From Saccharothrix longispora (GTDB lineage: Bacteria; Actinomycetota; Actinomycetes; Mycobacteriales; Pseudonocardiaceae): 64,000 nucleotides of DNA. Below the pieces are notes generated by a model. That model ran no database searches and was not told the DNA's origin. It saw nothing but the letters and a program-made list of their open reading frames with translations. The DNA lies in the NCBI RefSeq assembly GCF_030852425.1, contig NZ_NSDM01000007.1, forward strand, positions 186,001 through 250,000. The letters are read 5' to 3'. The translations under genes were made by a program, and so were the position numbers. Position 1 is the first letter of the stretch; every line of letters begins with the position of its first letter. Below, in pieces: positions 36,881 through 45,183 of the stretch.

Positions 36881-37459
36881 TCAGCAGGCCTCGGACTGGG
36901 ACGAGCGCCCCTCGGTGCCCAGGTCGACGCGCCACGCGCCGCGCTCCAGCTCCAGCGGGTAGACCACGCGCCACTCGATGCAGTCCGACTGGAGGTCGGC
37001 GGGCGCGTCGGCCAGGTCCTGGGTGCTGGTGAGCGTCATCAGGACGCGCAGCCTGGTCGGGCCGACCACCTCGATGCGGTGCACGAGGATCGAGCCGTCG
37101 GCGGACGTGCGGTAGTCGTCCAGCCACTTCTGCCGGCTCAGCGTGGCGACGCGCTCGGCCGTGACGGCCTTCGTCCACAGCTCGTAGTCGCGGTTGTTGA
37201 TCGAGTCGAACAACCGCTGGAGCACCTCGTGGACGCGCTGCCCCTCCGGGTGGAGGGAGGCGTCGACGCTCAGCTGGACGACGCCGCTGCCCGGTTGGGC
37301 GCTGCGCGGCACCGACTCGTCGGTCCCGGTGCCCGGCACCGCGATCTGGTCGCCCGGCACGACGGGGGGCCGCTGGTACACCTCGCGCGCGGCCACGCCG
37401 ACGCCGGCGGTCGCGGCGGCGATCACGAGCACCAGGGGCAGCAGCACGCGCGAGGACAC
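36881..37459 (-). CDS. Membrane-anchored hypothetical protein
   Basis: A 192-residue protein with an N-terminal helix (VLLPLVLVIAAATAGVGVAA, about 5-24), a short linker, and an exported domain (VHEVLQRLFDSINNRDYELWTKAVTAERVATLSRQKWLDDYRTS...) that resembles the NTF2/SnoaL-like fold of Mce-associated proteins. It ends SSQSEAC and has a second Cys in QSDCIEWRV, so a disulfide is possible. GTG 37459 follows CTCGGGA. The function is unknown. It is divergent from the lanthipeptide cluster. Confidence 0.7.
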   Translation of the reverse strand: MSSRVLLPLVLVIAAATAGVGVAAREVYQRPPVVPGDQIAVPGTGTDESVPRSAQPGSGVVQLSVDASLHPEGQRVHEVLQRLFDSINNRDYELWTKAVTAERVATLSRQKWLDDYRTSADGSILVHRIEVVGPTRLRVLMTLTSTQDLADAPADLQSDCIEWRVVYPLELERGAWRVDLGTEGRSSQSEAC

Positions 37460-37973
37460 GTCCCGAGCCTGCCACAGCCCTCCCGCCCACCCCGCTGTCA
37501 CCCGCAAGTCGCAGCACCGACCCCGAGTTCTGCGGTTTGGGCGGGTTCGGGTGCGGTTCTCCATCGGAGTTCGGCGGATAGTTTTCAAGAACCACACACC
37601 CCATCGGCGGATCAAGCAGGAGGAGCAAGCCGCAAATAATGTGGACGTCCCCCGTTGGGAGCAACTCCGCCACAATCGGTGATCACCTCGACGATTAAGC
37701 CGAGGTCGTCACATAACTCCTGGTCGGAAGGTTTGCCGACAAATGAACGAGCCCGTACCGTTTAGGCGTGGCGCCAGCCCTCTGACCTCACCCGACCGGA
37801 GCTAAACATGGCGTTCGGGTAATGTTTCCGACGGGTGACCACCACTGGTGTGAGATCCGCCGAAGTCGACCTTCACGAACGGACGCAAAGAATCCCCGAT
37901 ATGGCGGATTGGCACTCTAGTGACAAGCGTGCGGGAATATCCCGGTCGCCACAACACGAGGAGGCGAATTCCG
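37460..37973. other. Gene-free region upstream of the lanthipeptide cluster
   Basis: About 510 bases with visibly lower GC than its surroundings and no convincing gene. A small inverted repeat ACCTCG...CGAGGT lies near 37686-37707. It must contain the cluster promoter, but I cannot place -35/-10 elements with confidence. A GAGGAGG ribosome-binding site at 37958-37964 serves the first gene. Confidence 0.6.
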
Positions 37974-40508
37974 GTGGATCTCCGCTATGAGGCCTACTGC
38001 TTCGCGGATCGTCTCTTCTACGACGTACAAAACGGCACGGAAACGTCCCGGGACGATTTCTCGCAACTGCTCCCCGCCGTGCCCGAGGGCTGGACGCAGG
38101 CCGACCGCAACATCTGGCGCCACCTGCACCCGAACGGCGTGGTGCTGCCAAAGCAGGGGTGGAAGATCCACGTCTCGGCGACCGTCCTGAACGCGGCCGA
38201 AGTCCTGCTGGAGTCCTTCGAGTACCTCACCGCCCGCCGCATCCCGTTCAAATACCTGCGCACCCACTCGATCGTGCTGGCGCGCAACTCGAAATACGCC
38301 CCGCGGGAGGGCAGCGGAAAGCTCATCACGATCTACCCGGCCGACGACGACCAGTTGGAACGCGTCCTCGCCGAGCTGTCGGAAATCCTGAGGGGACAGC
38401 CGGGCGCGTACATCCTCAGCGACCTGCGCTACGGCGCCGGCCCCCTGTTCGTCCGCTACGGCGGGTTCGTCGAGCAGTGGCTGGAGAAGGACGGCAAGCG
38501 CGTGCTGGCCATCGAGGGGCCGGACGGCGCCCTCGTGCCCGACCAGCGCAAGCCCGTGTTCTGGGTGCCGGCCTGGGTGACGGTGCCCGCGTGCCTGGAA
38601 GAGCACCTGGCCGCTCGCCGGGCCGGCAGCGCGGACGACTTCCCGTACCGGGTGCTCCGCTCGCTGCACTTCTCCAACGGCGGCGGCGTGTACGAGGCGG
38701 TCCGCAAGTCCGACGACCGGCGGGTGGTGCTCAAGGAGGCCAGGCCGCACTCGGGCCTGGACCGGATGAACGTCGACGCCGTCTCCCGGCTGCACCGCGA
38801 GCACGAGATGCTGAGCAGGGTCGCCGGCGTCCCCGGCGTCCCCGAGGTGTTCGAGCGCTTCACCGCGTGGGAGCACGAGTTCATGGCCATGTCCGAGGTG
38901 CCCGGCCGCCCGCTCGGCCAGTGGCTCGGCCACCACTACCCGCTGACCCACCACGAGGTCGACGACGAGGCGGTCACCGCCTACACCGGGCGCGCGCTGA
39001 AGATCGTCGCCGACGTCGAGCGGATCATCGAGGACGTGCACGACCGCGGCGTGGTGTTCTGCGACCTGCACCCCCTCAACGTCCTGGTGGACGACGACGA
39101 CCGGGTGTCCCTGATCGACTTCGAGCTGGCGTTCGGCGTCGAGGAGGACGGCAAGCCCACGCTCGGCTCGCCCGGCTTCCAGGCGCCGCCGGACCGCAGC
39201 GGCTTCGAGATCGACGAGCACGCCCTGGCCGCGCTGCGCCTGTACCTGTTCCTGCCGCTCAACGCCGTCATCGAGCTCGCGCCGGTGAAGCTGCGCTCCC
39301 ACGTCGACTTCATCCGGCGGCGGTTCGGCCTGCCCGACGAGTACTGCGCGAAGGTCCTCGCCGGCCTGGAGCGCCGCGTCGACCCGCCGACCGGGCCGAC
39401 CACGACCGTGCTGGACGGGCCGGGGCCGGACCTGCCGGTGGTGCTCAAGACGGTGGCCGAGGCGATCCTGGCCAGCGCCACCCCCCGGCGCACCGACCGG
39501 TTGTTCCCCGGCGACGTGGAGCAGTTCGAGACCGGCGGCGCGACCTTCGGCCACGGCGCGGCGGGCGTGCTGCACGCGCTGGACGTCGCCGGTCAGGGCA
39601 GGTTCCCCGACCACGAGCGGTGGCTGCTGGACGCCGTGCGCCGCGACCCGCCGAAGGAACCCGGCTTCCTCACCGGCGCCCACGGCATCGCGCACGTGCT
39701 GGAGAACTTCGGCCACCACGACCTGGCGGGCGAGCTGGTCCACTCCTACGCCGCGATGGTGCCCGGCACCGAGGACCACGGCTTCGGCGCGGGCCTCGCG
39801 GGCATCGGGCTCAACCTGCTGCACTTCGCCGCCACGCGCGGCGACGAGACGTACGCCGGGCAGGCGGTGGAGCTGGGCGAGCGGCTGGGCACGGCGCTCG
39901 CGAACGCCGCGCCGCCCGGTGACAAGGCCCGCGCGGGCTTGGAGCACGGTTGGTCCGGGCCCGCGCTGCTCTTCCTGCGCCTGTTCGAGCGCACCGGCGA
40001 CCGGCGCTGGCTGGACGCGGGCGTCACGGCGCTGGAGCGCGACCTCGACGAGACGATGATCGCGCTGGACGGCTCCACGCAGGTCCGGGACGGCAACTTC
40101 CGCACCCTGCCCTACGTCGGCGTCGGCAGCGCGGGCATCGCCCTGGTGCTCAACGAGTTCCGCCTGGTCGAACCGGACCTGCCGGTGGTGGCGAAGCTGC
40201 CCGAGCTGGTCGGCGGCACGACCGGCGAGTTCGTCGTCCAGCCCGCGCTGATGCTGGGCCGGGCCGGTCTGCTCGCCACCCTCGTCCACACCGGCGGACC
40301 GCGGCACGCGATCGAGCGGCACGTGGCCGGGCTCGCCTGGCACGCCGTGCCCTACCAGGGCGGGCTGGCGTTCCCCGGCATCCAGCTCCGGCGGCTGTCG
40401 ATGGACCTCGGCACCGGCGGCGCGGGCGTGCTCCTGGCGCTCGCCACCCTCGCGAACGGCACACCCGTGCTGCCGTTCCTCACAGCCCCGACCCTCCCGG
40501 GTCGGTAG
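37974..40508 (+). CDS. lanKC: Class III lanthipeptide synthetase LanKC
   Basis: An 844-residue three-domain enzyme. The N-terminal lyase part begins LRYEAYCFADRLFYD, the typical opening of RamC/LabKC proteins. The kinase domain (about 225-480) has VVLKEARP (ATP-binding Lys), CDLHPLNVLV (about 363-372, catalytic Asp) and LIDFELAF (DFG equivalent). The cyclase domain (about 500-844) has GHGAAGVLHAL (~526) and HGWSGPALLFLR (~657) but lacks the zinc Cys-Cys-His set of class I, II and IV cyclases, which defines class III. It phosphorylates Ser/Thr of the precursor, eliminates phosphate and closes lanthionine or labionin rings. GTG 37974 has GAGGAGG nine bases upstream. The precursor gene is 38 bases downstream. 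Confidence 0.94.
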   Translation: MDLRYEAYCFADRLFYDVQNGTETSRDDFSQLLPAVPEGWTQADRNIWRHLHPNGVVLPKQGWKIHVSATVLNAAEVLLESFEYLTARRIPFKYLRTHSIVLARNSKYAPREGSGKLITIYPADDDQLERVLAELSEILRGQPGAYILSDLRYGAGPLFVRYGGFVEQWLEKDGKRVLAIEGPDGALVPDQRKPVFWVPAWVTVPACLEEHLAARRAGSADDFPYRVLRSLHFSNGGGVYEAVRKSDDRRVVLKEARPHSGLDRMNVDAVSRLHREHEMLSRVAGVPGVPEVFERFTAWEHEFMAMSEVPGRPLGQWLGHHYPLTHHEVDDEAVTAYTGRALKIVADVERIIEDVHDRGVVFCDLHPLNVLVDDDDRVSLIDFELAFGVEEDGKPTLGSPGFQAPPDRSGFEIDEHALAALRLYLFLPLNAVIELAPVKLRSHVDFIRRRFGLPDEYCAKVLAGLERRVDPPTGPTTTVLDGPGPDLPVVLKTVAEAILASATPRRTDRLFPGDVEQFETGGATFGHGAAGVLHALDVAGQGRFPDHERWLLDAVRRDPPKEPGFLTGAHGIAHVLENFGHHDLAGELVHSYAAMVPGTEDHGFGAGLAGIGLNLLHFAATRGDETYAGQAVELGERLGTALANAAPPGDKARAGLEHGWSGPALLFLRLFERTGDRRWLDAGVTALERDLDETMIALDGSTQVRDGNFRTLPYVGVGSAGIALVLNEFRLVEPDLPVVAKLPELVGGTTGEFVVQPALMLGRAGLLATLVHTGGPRHAIERHVAGLAWHAVPYQGGLAFPGIQLRRLSMDLGTGGAGVLLALATLANGTPVLPFLTAPTLPGR

Positions 40509-40546
40509 CAGTAACCCTTTCCGAATCCCCCGAAAGAGGAGTCACG

Positions 40547-40708
40547 ATGGACTTCATCCTCGACCTGCAGGACATGGAGACCCCCGAGGCCCAGTCCAAC
40601 GCGATGGCGTCGGGCGGCAGCAGCGGCGGCGGCGGCAGCACGACCGCGTCCAACCTGTCCCTGCTGGGCGTCTGCAGCCACTCGACCCTGAGCGTCCTGG
40701 CCTGCTGA
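40547..40708 (+). CDS. lanA: Class III lanthipeptide precursor
   Basis: A 53-residue peptide starting at ATG 40547 with AGAGGAG just upstream. The leader MDFILDLQDMETPEAQ carries the ILDLQ-type helix motif recognised by LanKC. A Gly/Ser-rich hinge (GGSSGGGG) joins the core, which starts around SNLSLLGVC and ends SHSTLSVLAC. Two ring motifs are visible: S35-x2-S38-x4-C43 and S46-x2-S49-x3-C53. The second is the classic SxxSxxxC labionin/lanthionine motif of SapB and labyrinthopeptins. The product is predicted to be a hydrophobic two-ring peptide of SapB or labyrinthopeptin type. No leader peptidase is encoded nearby. Confidence 0.93.
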   Translation: MDFILDLQDMETPEAQSNAMASGGSSGGGGSTTASNLSLLGVCSHSTLSVLAC

Positions 40709-40844
40709 CCAGGTCACACGACCGGAGCCGGTGAGCGGCGCAGGCGAAGTGCGCCGCTCACCGGGTCCTGCTCCTCCCGCGGGGGTCCGACGGTTCGCGC
40801 CGTCGGGCCCCCGCACACATGATGCGCCCCCGCTAGGAGACCGG

Positions 40845-42437
40845 ATGCTGCTGTCCTCGGTCGTGCGCCGCGACCCCCGCTGGCTGCTGCTGGCGCTCAA
40901 CGCGCTGCTGGCCACCACGGCGGGGCTGCTGCTGCCGACCGCCCTGGCCGCCGCGGTGGACGCGGCGCTGGGCGGCCGGCTCGACGCCGGCACCGTGCTG
41001 TGGCTGGTCGGGCTCGCGGGCGTGGAGCTGGTGGGCGACGCGATCGGCGTGGTGCTGGCGGCCTCGATCACCGCGCGCGGCGCGGCGTGGCTGCGCCGCC
41101 GGCTGACCGCGCACCTGCTGGCGATCGGGCACCCCGCGCGGTTCGAGGCCGGTGACGCGGTGAGCCGGGTGACCGGTGACAGCGCCATCGCGGGCGGGGT
41201 CGCGGTGCTCGCGGTGAACCTCGGCGTCTCCGTGCTCACGGCGGGCGGCGCGGTCGTCGCGCTGGCCCTGCTGGACTGGCGGCTGGCCGCGGTGTTCCTG
41301 CTGAGCGTGCCGCTGGCGGCGCTGCTGGTGCGCTCGCACCTGCGGCTGACCGCGGAGGACGTGGCGACCTACCAGGAGGTGTCCGGCGAGCTGTCCGCGC
41401 GGCTCGTGGACGCGGTGGGCGGGCTGCGCACGATCGCCGCCTCCGGTCGGGCCGACCAGGAGACCGAGCGGGTGCTGCGACCGCTGCCGAGGCTCTCGGG
41501 CGCCGGGGCCGGCATGTGGCGCACCCAGGCGCGGATGATCTGGCGGGCCGGGCTGCTGCTGCCCGCCGTGGAGCTGACCGTGCTGGTCGCCGCCGGGTTC
41601 GGCGTGGTCGCGGGCCGGTTGAGCGTCGGTGACGTGCTGGCCGCGCTGGGGTACGCGGCGCTGGGGATGGCGGTGGTCGGTCAGGCCACCGTGCTGACCG
41701 CGCTGCAACGCGCGCGGGCGTCGGCGGCGCGCCTGGCGGAGGTGCTCGACGCGCCGGTGCCGACCACCACGCCGCCGGGAGCCGCCCCGCCCGGTGAGGT
41801 GTCGCTGCGCGGGGTGTGCGTGCCGGACGCGCTGCACGACGTGGACCTGACCGTGCCGGCGGGCGCGTTCGTGGCCGTGGTGGGCAGGTCGGGCGCGGGC
41901 AAGTCGGCGCTGGCGGCGGTGATCGGCGGGTTGGCCGAGCCGTCCGCGGGCGAGGTGCGGCGCGGCGGGTCGGTCGGCTACGCGTTCGAGCGGCCCGCGC
42001 TGGTCGGCACGACGGTCGCCGACGCGGTCCGCTACGGCACGGACGCCGGCGACGGGGCGGTGGAGGCCGCGTGCCGCGCCGCCCAGGTGCACGACGTCGT
42101 GGTGCGGCTGCCGTCCGGTTACGCGACGCCGGTGCCGGACGCGCCGATGTCCGGTGGCGAGGCGCAGCGGCTGGGCCTGGCGCGCGCCTTCGTGCGCGAC
42201 CCGGCGGTGCTCGTGCTCGACGACGCGACGGCGAGCCTGGACGTGGTGACGGAGAACGCGGTGGAGACGGCGGTGGAGACGGCCCTGCCCGGCCGGACGA
42301 GGGTCGTGGTGACGCACCGCGCGGCGACCGCGCGGCGCGCCGACCTGGTCGTGTGGCTCGACGAGGGCCGGGTGCGCGCGACGGGGGCCCACCACGAGCT
42401 GTGGGGCGACGACGGGTACCGGGCGGTGTTCGGGTGA
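40845..42437 (+). CDS. ABC exporter half-transporter 1 (degenerate catalytic site)
   Basis: A 530-residue protein with about six membrane helices (1-320) followed by an ATPase domain: Walker A GRSGAGKS, signature MSGGEAQRLGLARA, Walker B VLVLDDATASLD and H-loop VVTHRAA. The catalytic Glu after Walker B is replaced by Asp, typical of the degenerate-site subunit of heterodimeric exporters such as RamA/RamB. ATG 40845 follows TAGGAGA. With its partner it probably exports the lanthipeptide. Confidence 0.9.
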   Translation: MLLSSVVRRDPRWLLLALNALLATTAGLLLPTALAAAVDAALGGRLDAGTVLWLVGLAGVELVGDAIGVVLAASITARGAAWLRRRLTAHLLAIGHPARFEAGDAVSRVTGDSAIAGGVAVLAVNLGVSVLTAGGAVVALALLDWRLAAVFLLSVPLAALLVRSHLRLTAEDVATYQEVSGELSARLVDAVGGLRTIAASGRADQETERVLRPLPRLSGAGAGMWRTQARMIWRAGLLLPAVELTVLVAAGFGVVAGRLSVGDVLAALGYAALGMAVVGQATVLTALQRARASAARLAEVLDAPVPTTTPPGAAPPGEVSLRGVCVPDALHDVDLTVPAGAFVAVVGRSGAGKSALAAVIGGLAEPSAGEVRRGGSVGYAFERPALVGTTVADAVRYGTDAGDGAVEAACRAAQVHDVVVRLPSGYATPVPDAPMSGGEAQRLGLARAFVRDPAVLVLDDATASLDVVTENAVETAVETALPGRTRVVVTHRAATARRADLVVWLDEGRVRATGAHHELWGDDGYRAVFG

Positions 42438-42500
42438 GGCGCGCCGCCGTTCCGCGCACCGCCGCGCACCGGGCCCGGGACGAGACCACGAGGTGATCCG

Positions 42501-44198
42501 ATGACCTACCTGCGGGCGTTGCGCGAACAGCGGCGCGGCATCGCGGTGCTGCTCGGCTGGTCGGTGCTGGAGGGCGTGCCGGCGCTGCTGTCCGGCCGGC
42601 TCGTCGGGCTCGCCGTGGACCGCGGGTTCGCGGCCGGGCGGCCGTGGGTCGGCGTGGCGTGGCTGCTGGCGTTCGCGGCGTGCGCGGTGCTCGGCGGGTT
42701 CGGGCTGCGGCAGGTGTTCGCGCGCCTGGGCGCGGTGGTGGAGCCGCTGCGGGACGCGCTGGTGCGGCAGGTCGTGCGCGGCGTCCTGCACGGCGGCACG
42801 CACGCGCGGCAACCCGACGCGAGTGCCGTCGCCCGGATCACCCGGCACGTCGAGGTGGTGCGCGACGCCACCGCCGGCGTGCTGGTGCAGGCCCGCGCGC
42901 TGCTGGTCACCACGGCGGCGGCGCTGGTCGGGCTGGCCGCGACGGTGTCGTCGCTGGCCTGGCTCGTGGTCCTGCCGGTGGTGGCGGCGCTGGTGCTGTT
43001 CGGCCTGCTGCTGCCGTCGCTGGCACGCGGGCAGCGGCGGCTGGTGATGGCCGACGAGGGCACGGCCACCGCGGCCGGCGCGGTGTTCCTGGGCGTGCGG
43101 GACGTGGTCGCGGTCGACGGCGCGGGGCACGCGCTGGCCGACGTGGTGGCGCAGGTGGACCGGCAGGCGGCGGCGACCGTGCGGATGGCGTGGTCCACGG
43201 CGCTGCGCGGCGTGGTGATCGCGCTGGGCGGGTTCGCGCCGCTGGTGCTGCTGCTGGTCGTCGCGCCCGGCATGGTGCGCTCGGGCGAGCTGACCGCGGG
43301 CGGCGTGCTGGGCGCGGTCGTGTACCTGAGCACGAGCGTGCAGCCCGCGCTGCGGCGGCTGGCGGACACGACGAGCACGGTGGTGCTGCGGCTGGTGGTG
43401 GCGCTGCGGCGGCTGGCCGAGGCCGCCCCGGAACCCGTCGTGGTGGGCGGTGGTGCCGAACCGGCCGGGCACGCCGTGGAGCTGCGCGGGGTGACGTTCG
43501 GCTGGAGCCCCACCGCGGAACCCGTCGTGCGCTCGCTGGACCTGGTGCTGCCGGAGGGCTCCCACCTGGCGGTCGTCGGCCCGAGCGGCATCGGCAAGTC
43601 GACGTTGGCGGGCCTGGTCACCGGGCTCGTCGAACCGCAGGGGGGCGAGGTCCTCTTCGGCGGCGCGCCCGTGCGGTCGGTGGTCGCGGAGGTGCGGCAC
43701 CGGAGGATCGCCCTGGTGCCGCAGGAGACGTACCTGTTCACCGGGACGGTGCGGGAGAACCTCGCGCTGCTCGCCCCGGACGCGTCGGACGCCGCGCTGC
43801 TGGAGGCGGTGGCGGCGGTCGGCGCGGCCGACGTGCTGGCCCGCCTGGGCGGGCTGGCCGGGCAGGTGGGGCACGCGGGCGGCGGGCTGTCGACCGGCGA
43901 GGCGCAGCTGCTGGCCGCCGCGCGGGTCTACGCCTCGGCGGCCGACGTGGTGATCCTGGACGAGGCGACGTCGTCGCTGGACCCGGCGGCCGAGGCCGTG
44001 GTGGAGCGGGCCTTCGCGGCGCGCGGCGGCACGCTGGTGGTGATCGCGCACCGGTTGTCCTCGGCGCTGCGGGCGGAGCGGGTGCTGGTGATGGACGGCG
44101 GACCGCCGCTGCTGGGCGGCCACGACGAGCTGATGGCCGGCTCGGTCCTGTACCGGGACCTCATGGCGGCCTGGCAACCCGCGCCCGCGGCGGGCTGA
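42501..44198 (+). CDS. ABC exporter half-transporter 2
   Basis: A 565-residue partner with six helices and an ATPase domain: Walker A GPSGIGKST, Q-loop LVPQETYLF, signature LSTGEAQLLAAAR, Walker B VVILDEATSSLD with the catalytic Glu present, and H-loop IAHRLSS. The signature LSTGE departs from LSGGQ. Combined with the Asp variant in subunit 1, this gives one consensus and one degenerate ATP site, the normal layout of a heterodimeric exporter. It begins 63 bases after subunit 1. Confidence 0.9.
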   Translation: MTYLRALREQRRGIAVLLGWSVLEGVPALLSGRLVGLAVDRGFAAGRPWVGVAWLLAFAACAVLGGFGLRQVFARLGAVVEPLRDALVRQVVRGVLHGGTHARQPDASAVARITRHVEVVRDATAGVLVQARALLVTTAAALVGLAATVSSLAWLVVLPVVAALVLFGLLLPSLARGQRRLVMADEGTATAAGAVFLGVRDVVAVDGAGHALADVVAQVDRQAAATVRMAWSTALRGVVIALGGFAPLVLLLVVAPGMVRSGELTAGGVLGAVVYLSTSVQPALRRLADTTSTVVLRLVVALRRLAEAAPEPVVVGGGAEPAGHAVELRGVTFGWSPTAEPVVRSLDLVLPEGSHLAVVGPSGIGKSTLAGLVTGLVEPQGGEVLFGGAPVRSVVAEVRHRRIALVPQETYLFTGTVRENLALLAPDASDAALLEAVAAVGAADVLARLGGLAGQVGHAGGGLSTGEAQLLAAARVYASAADVVILDEATSSLDPAAEAVVERAFAARGGTLVVIAHRLSSALRAERVLVMDGGPPLLGGHDELMAGSVLYRDLMAAWQPAPAAG

Positions 44199-44289
44199 CC
44201 CGGGCGCGTTCCGTCCACACAGGACGAAGGGGTGCGCCGGCCGGAGCAGCCGATCACCCTCCCGGGTGAACCGGGCGGACCGGCCGGCC

Positions 44290-44317
44290 CCGCGGCACCG
44301 GACGTGCGGTGCCGCGG
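44290..44317. terminator. Terminator closing the lanthipeptide cluster
   Basis: A perfect 11-bp stem (CCGCGGCACCG / CGGTGCCGCGG) with a six-base loop between the exporter gene and the opposite DUF3145 gene. Confidence 0.75.
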
Positions 44318-44326
44318 ACCGGCGGA

Positions 44327-44830
44327 TCAACCGACGCGGTGCAGCCAGGTCACCGGTGCGCCGTCGCCGGCACGCCGGAAGGGCTCCAGCGCGTCGTCCC
44401 ACGCGGCGCCGAGGATCTCGTCCACGCCGTGCGCGAACGACTCCCCGCCGCGGCTGCGCGCGGCCAGGGCGCGCAGCTGGTCCTCGGACACGACGATGTC
44501 GCCGTTGGCGCTCGTGCGGGCGTGCCACAGGCCCAGCACGGGCACGAAGCAGTACCGCACGCCGTCCACACCCGGACTCGGGTCCTCCGTCACCTCGAAC
44601 CTGAGCATCGGCCACGCCCTGAGCGCGGACACGAGTCTGGCCCCGGTGCCGGCGTCGCCGGACCAGTTGCATTCGGCGCGCAACTGCCCTGGCGCCGCGG
44701 GCTGCGCCGCCCACTTGAGGTCCGCTCGCTCACCGAGGGTGCCCGAGATAGCCCACTCGACGTGCGGACAGACCGCAGACGGCGACGAGTGGACGTAGAC
44801 CACGCCACTGGTGCTGCCACGGGTGCTCAC
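44327..44830 (-). CDS. DUF3145 family protein
   Basis: A 167-residue protein matching the actinobacterial DUF3145 family: GVVYVHSSPSAVCPHVEWAISGTLGERADLKWAAQPAAPGQLRAECNWSG near the N-terminus and LHRVG at the end. Function unknown. As far as I recall, DUF3145 genes lie close to the fab operon in streptomycetes, so the lanthipeptide cluster may have been inserted between accD6 and this gene. GTG 44830 is the start giving the family N-terminus. Confidence 0.88.
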   Translation of the reverse strand: MSTRGSTSGVVYVHSSPSAVCPHVEWAISGTLGERADLKWAAQPAAPGQLRAECNWSGDAGTGARLVSALRAWPMLRFEVTEDPSPGVDGVRYCFVPVLGLWHARTSANGDIVVSEDQLRALAARSRGGESFAHGVDEILGAAWDDALEPFRRAGDGAPVTWLHRVG

Positions 44831-45183
44831 AGCTGACCTCCGCTACTCGACGAGGGACGTCTTCCCCTACGACCTCTCGAGAACAGTGGACGATCTTGTG
44901 AATTCCCGACCCGGCCATTCTGCCCGGTGCGGCGGCGGTCCGCCAGAAGAACCAGCCCGTTCCTCGCCGGGGCGGTGCGGATACAGGACTTTCGACCCTA
45001 AATCGCGGACTTCCCGCCCCTCGCGCGCACCGGGACGTCACCTTCCGGGGTCGTTCCGACACGCCGACGTGATCAGCGCGGGACCGGTGACGGCTGTCAC
45101 GGATGGCCGACACCCGGCACGGGCGCCGCCGGCGGGCCCCCGGCGGCGCTACCGTGTCCGCCCGTGAGGAACGGTGGGGTCTT
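44831..45183. other. Gene-free divergent intergenic region
   Basis: About 350 bases between the divergent DUF3145 and NERD-like genes. A GC hairpin GCCGCCGG...CCGGCGGC lies at about 45127-45150 near the right-hand start. I see no gene and no clear promoter elements. Confidence 0.5.

Noticed and set aside
37560-37682. Possible short + strand gene upstream of LanKC (ending EEQAANNVDVPRWEQLRHNR)
   Set aside because: Weak codon bias, no ribosome-binding site, and it lies in the low-GC promoter region; not supported.
40833-44714. Reverse-strand open frame of nearly 1300 codons opposite the exporter genes
   Set aside because: It spans two clear ABC genes and their intergenic DNA, and its Arg/His/Gln-rich composition marks a shadow frame.
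45127-45150. GC hairpin as a terminator
   Set aside because: It lies upstream of both divergent genes, so no transcript is expected to end there; more likely promoter-proximal structure or chance.
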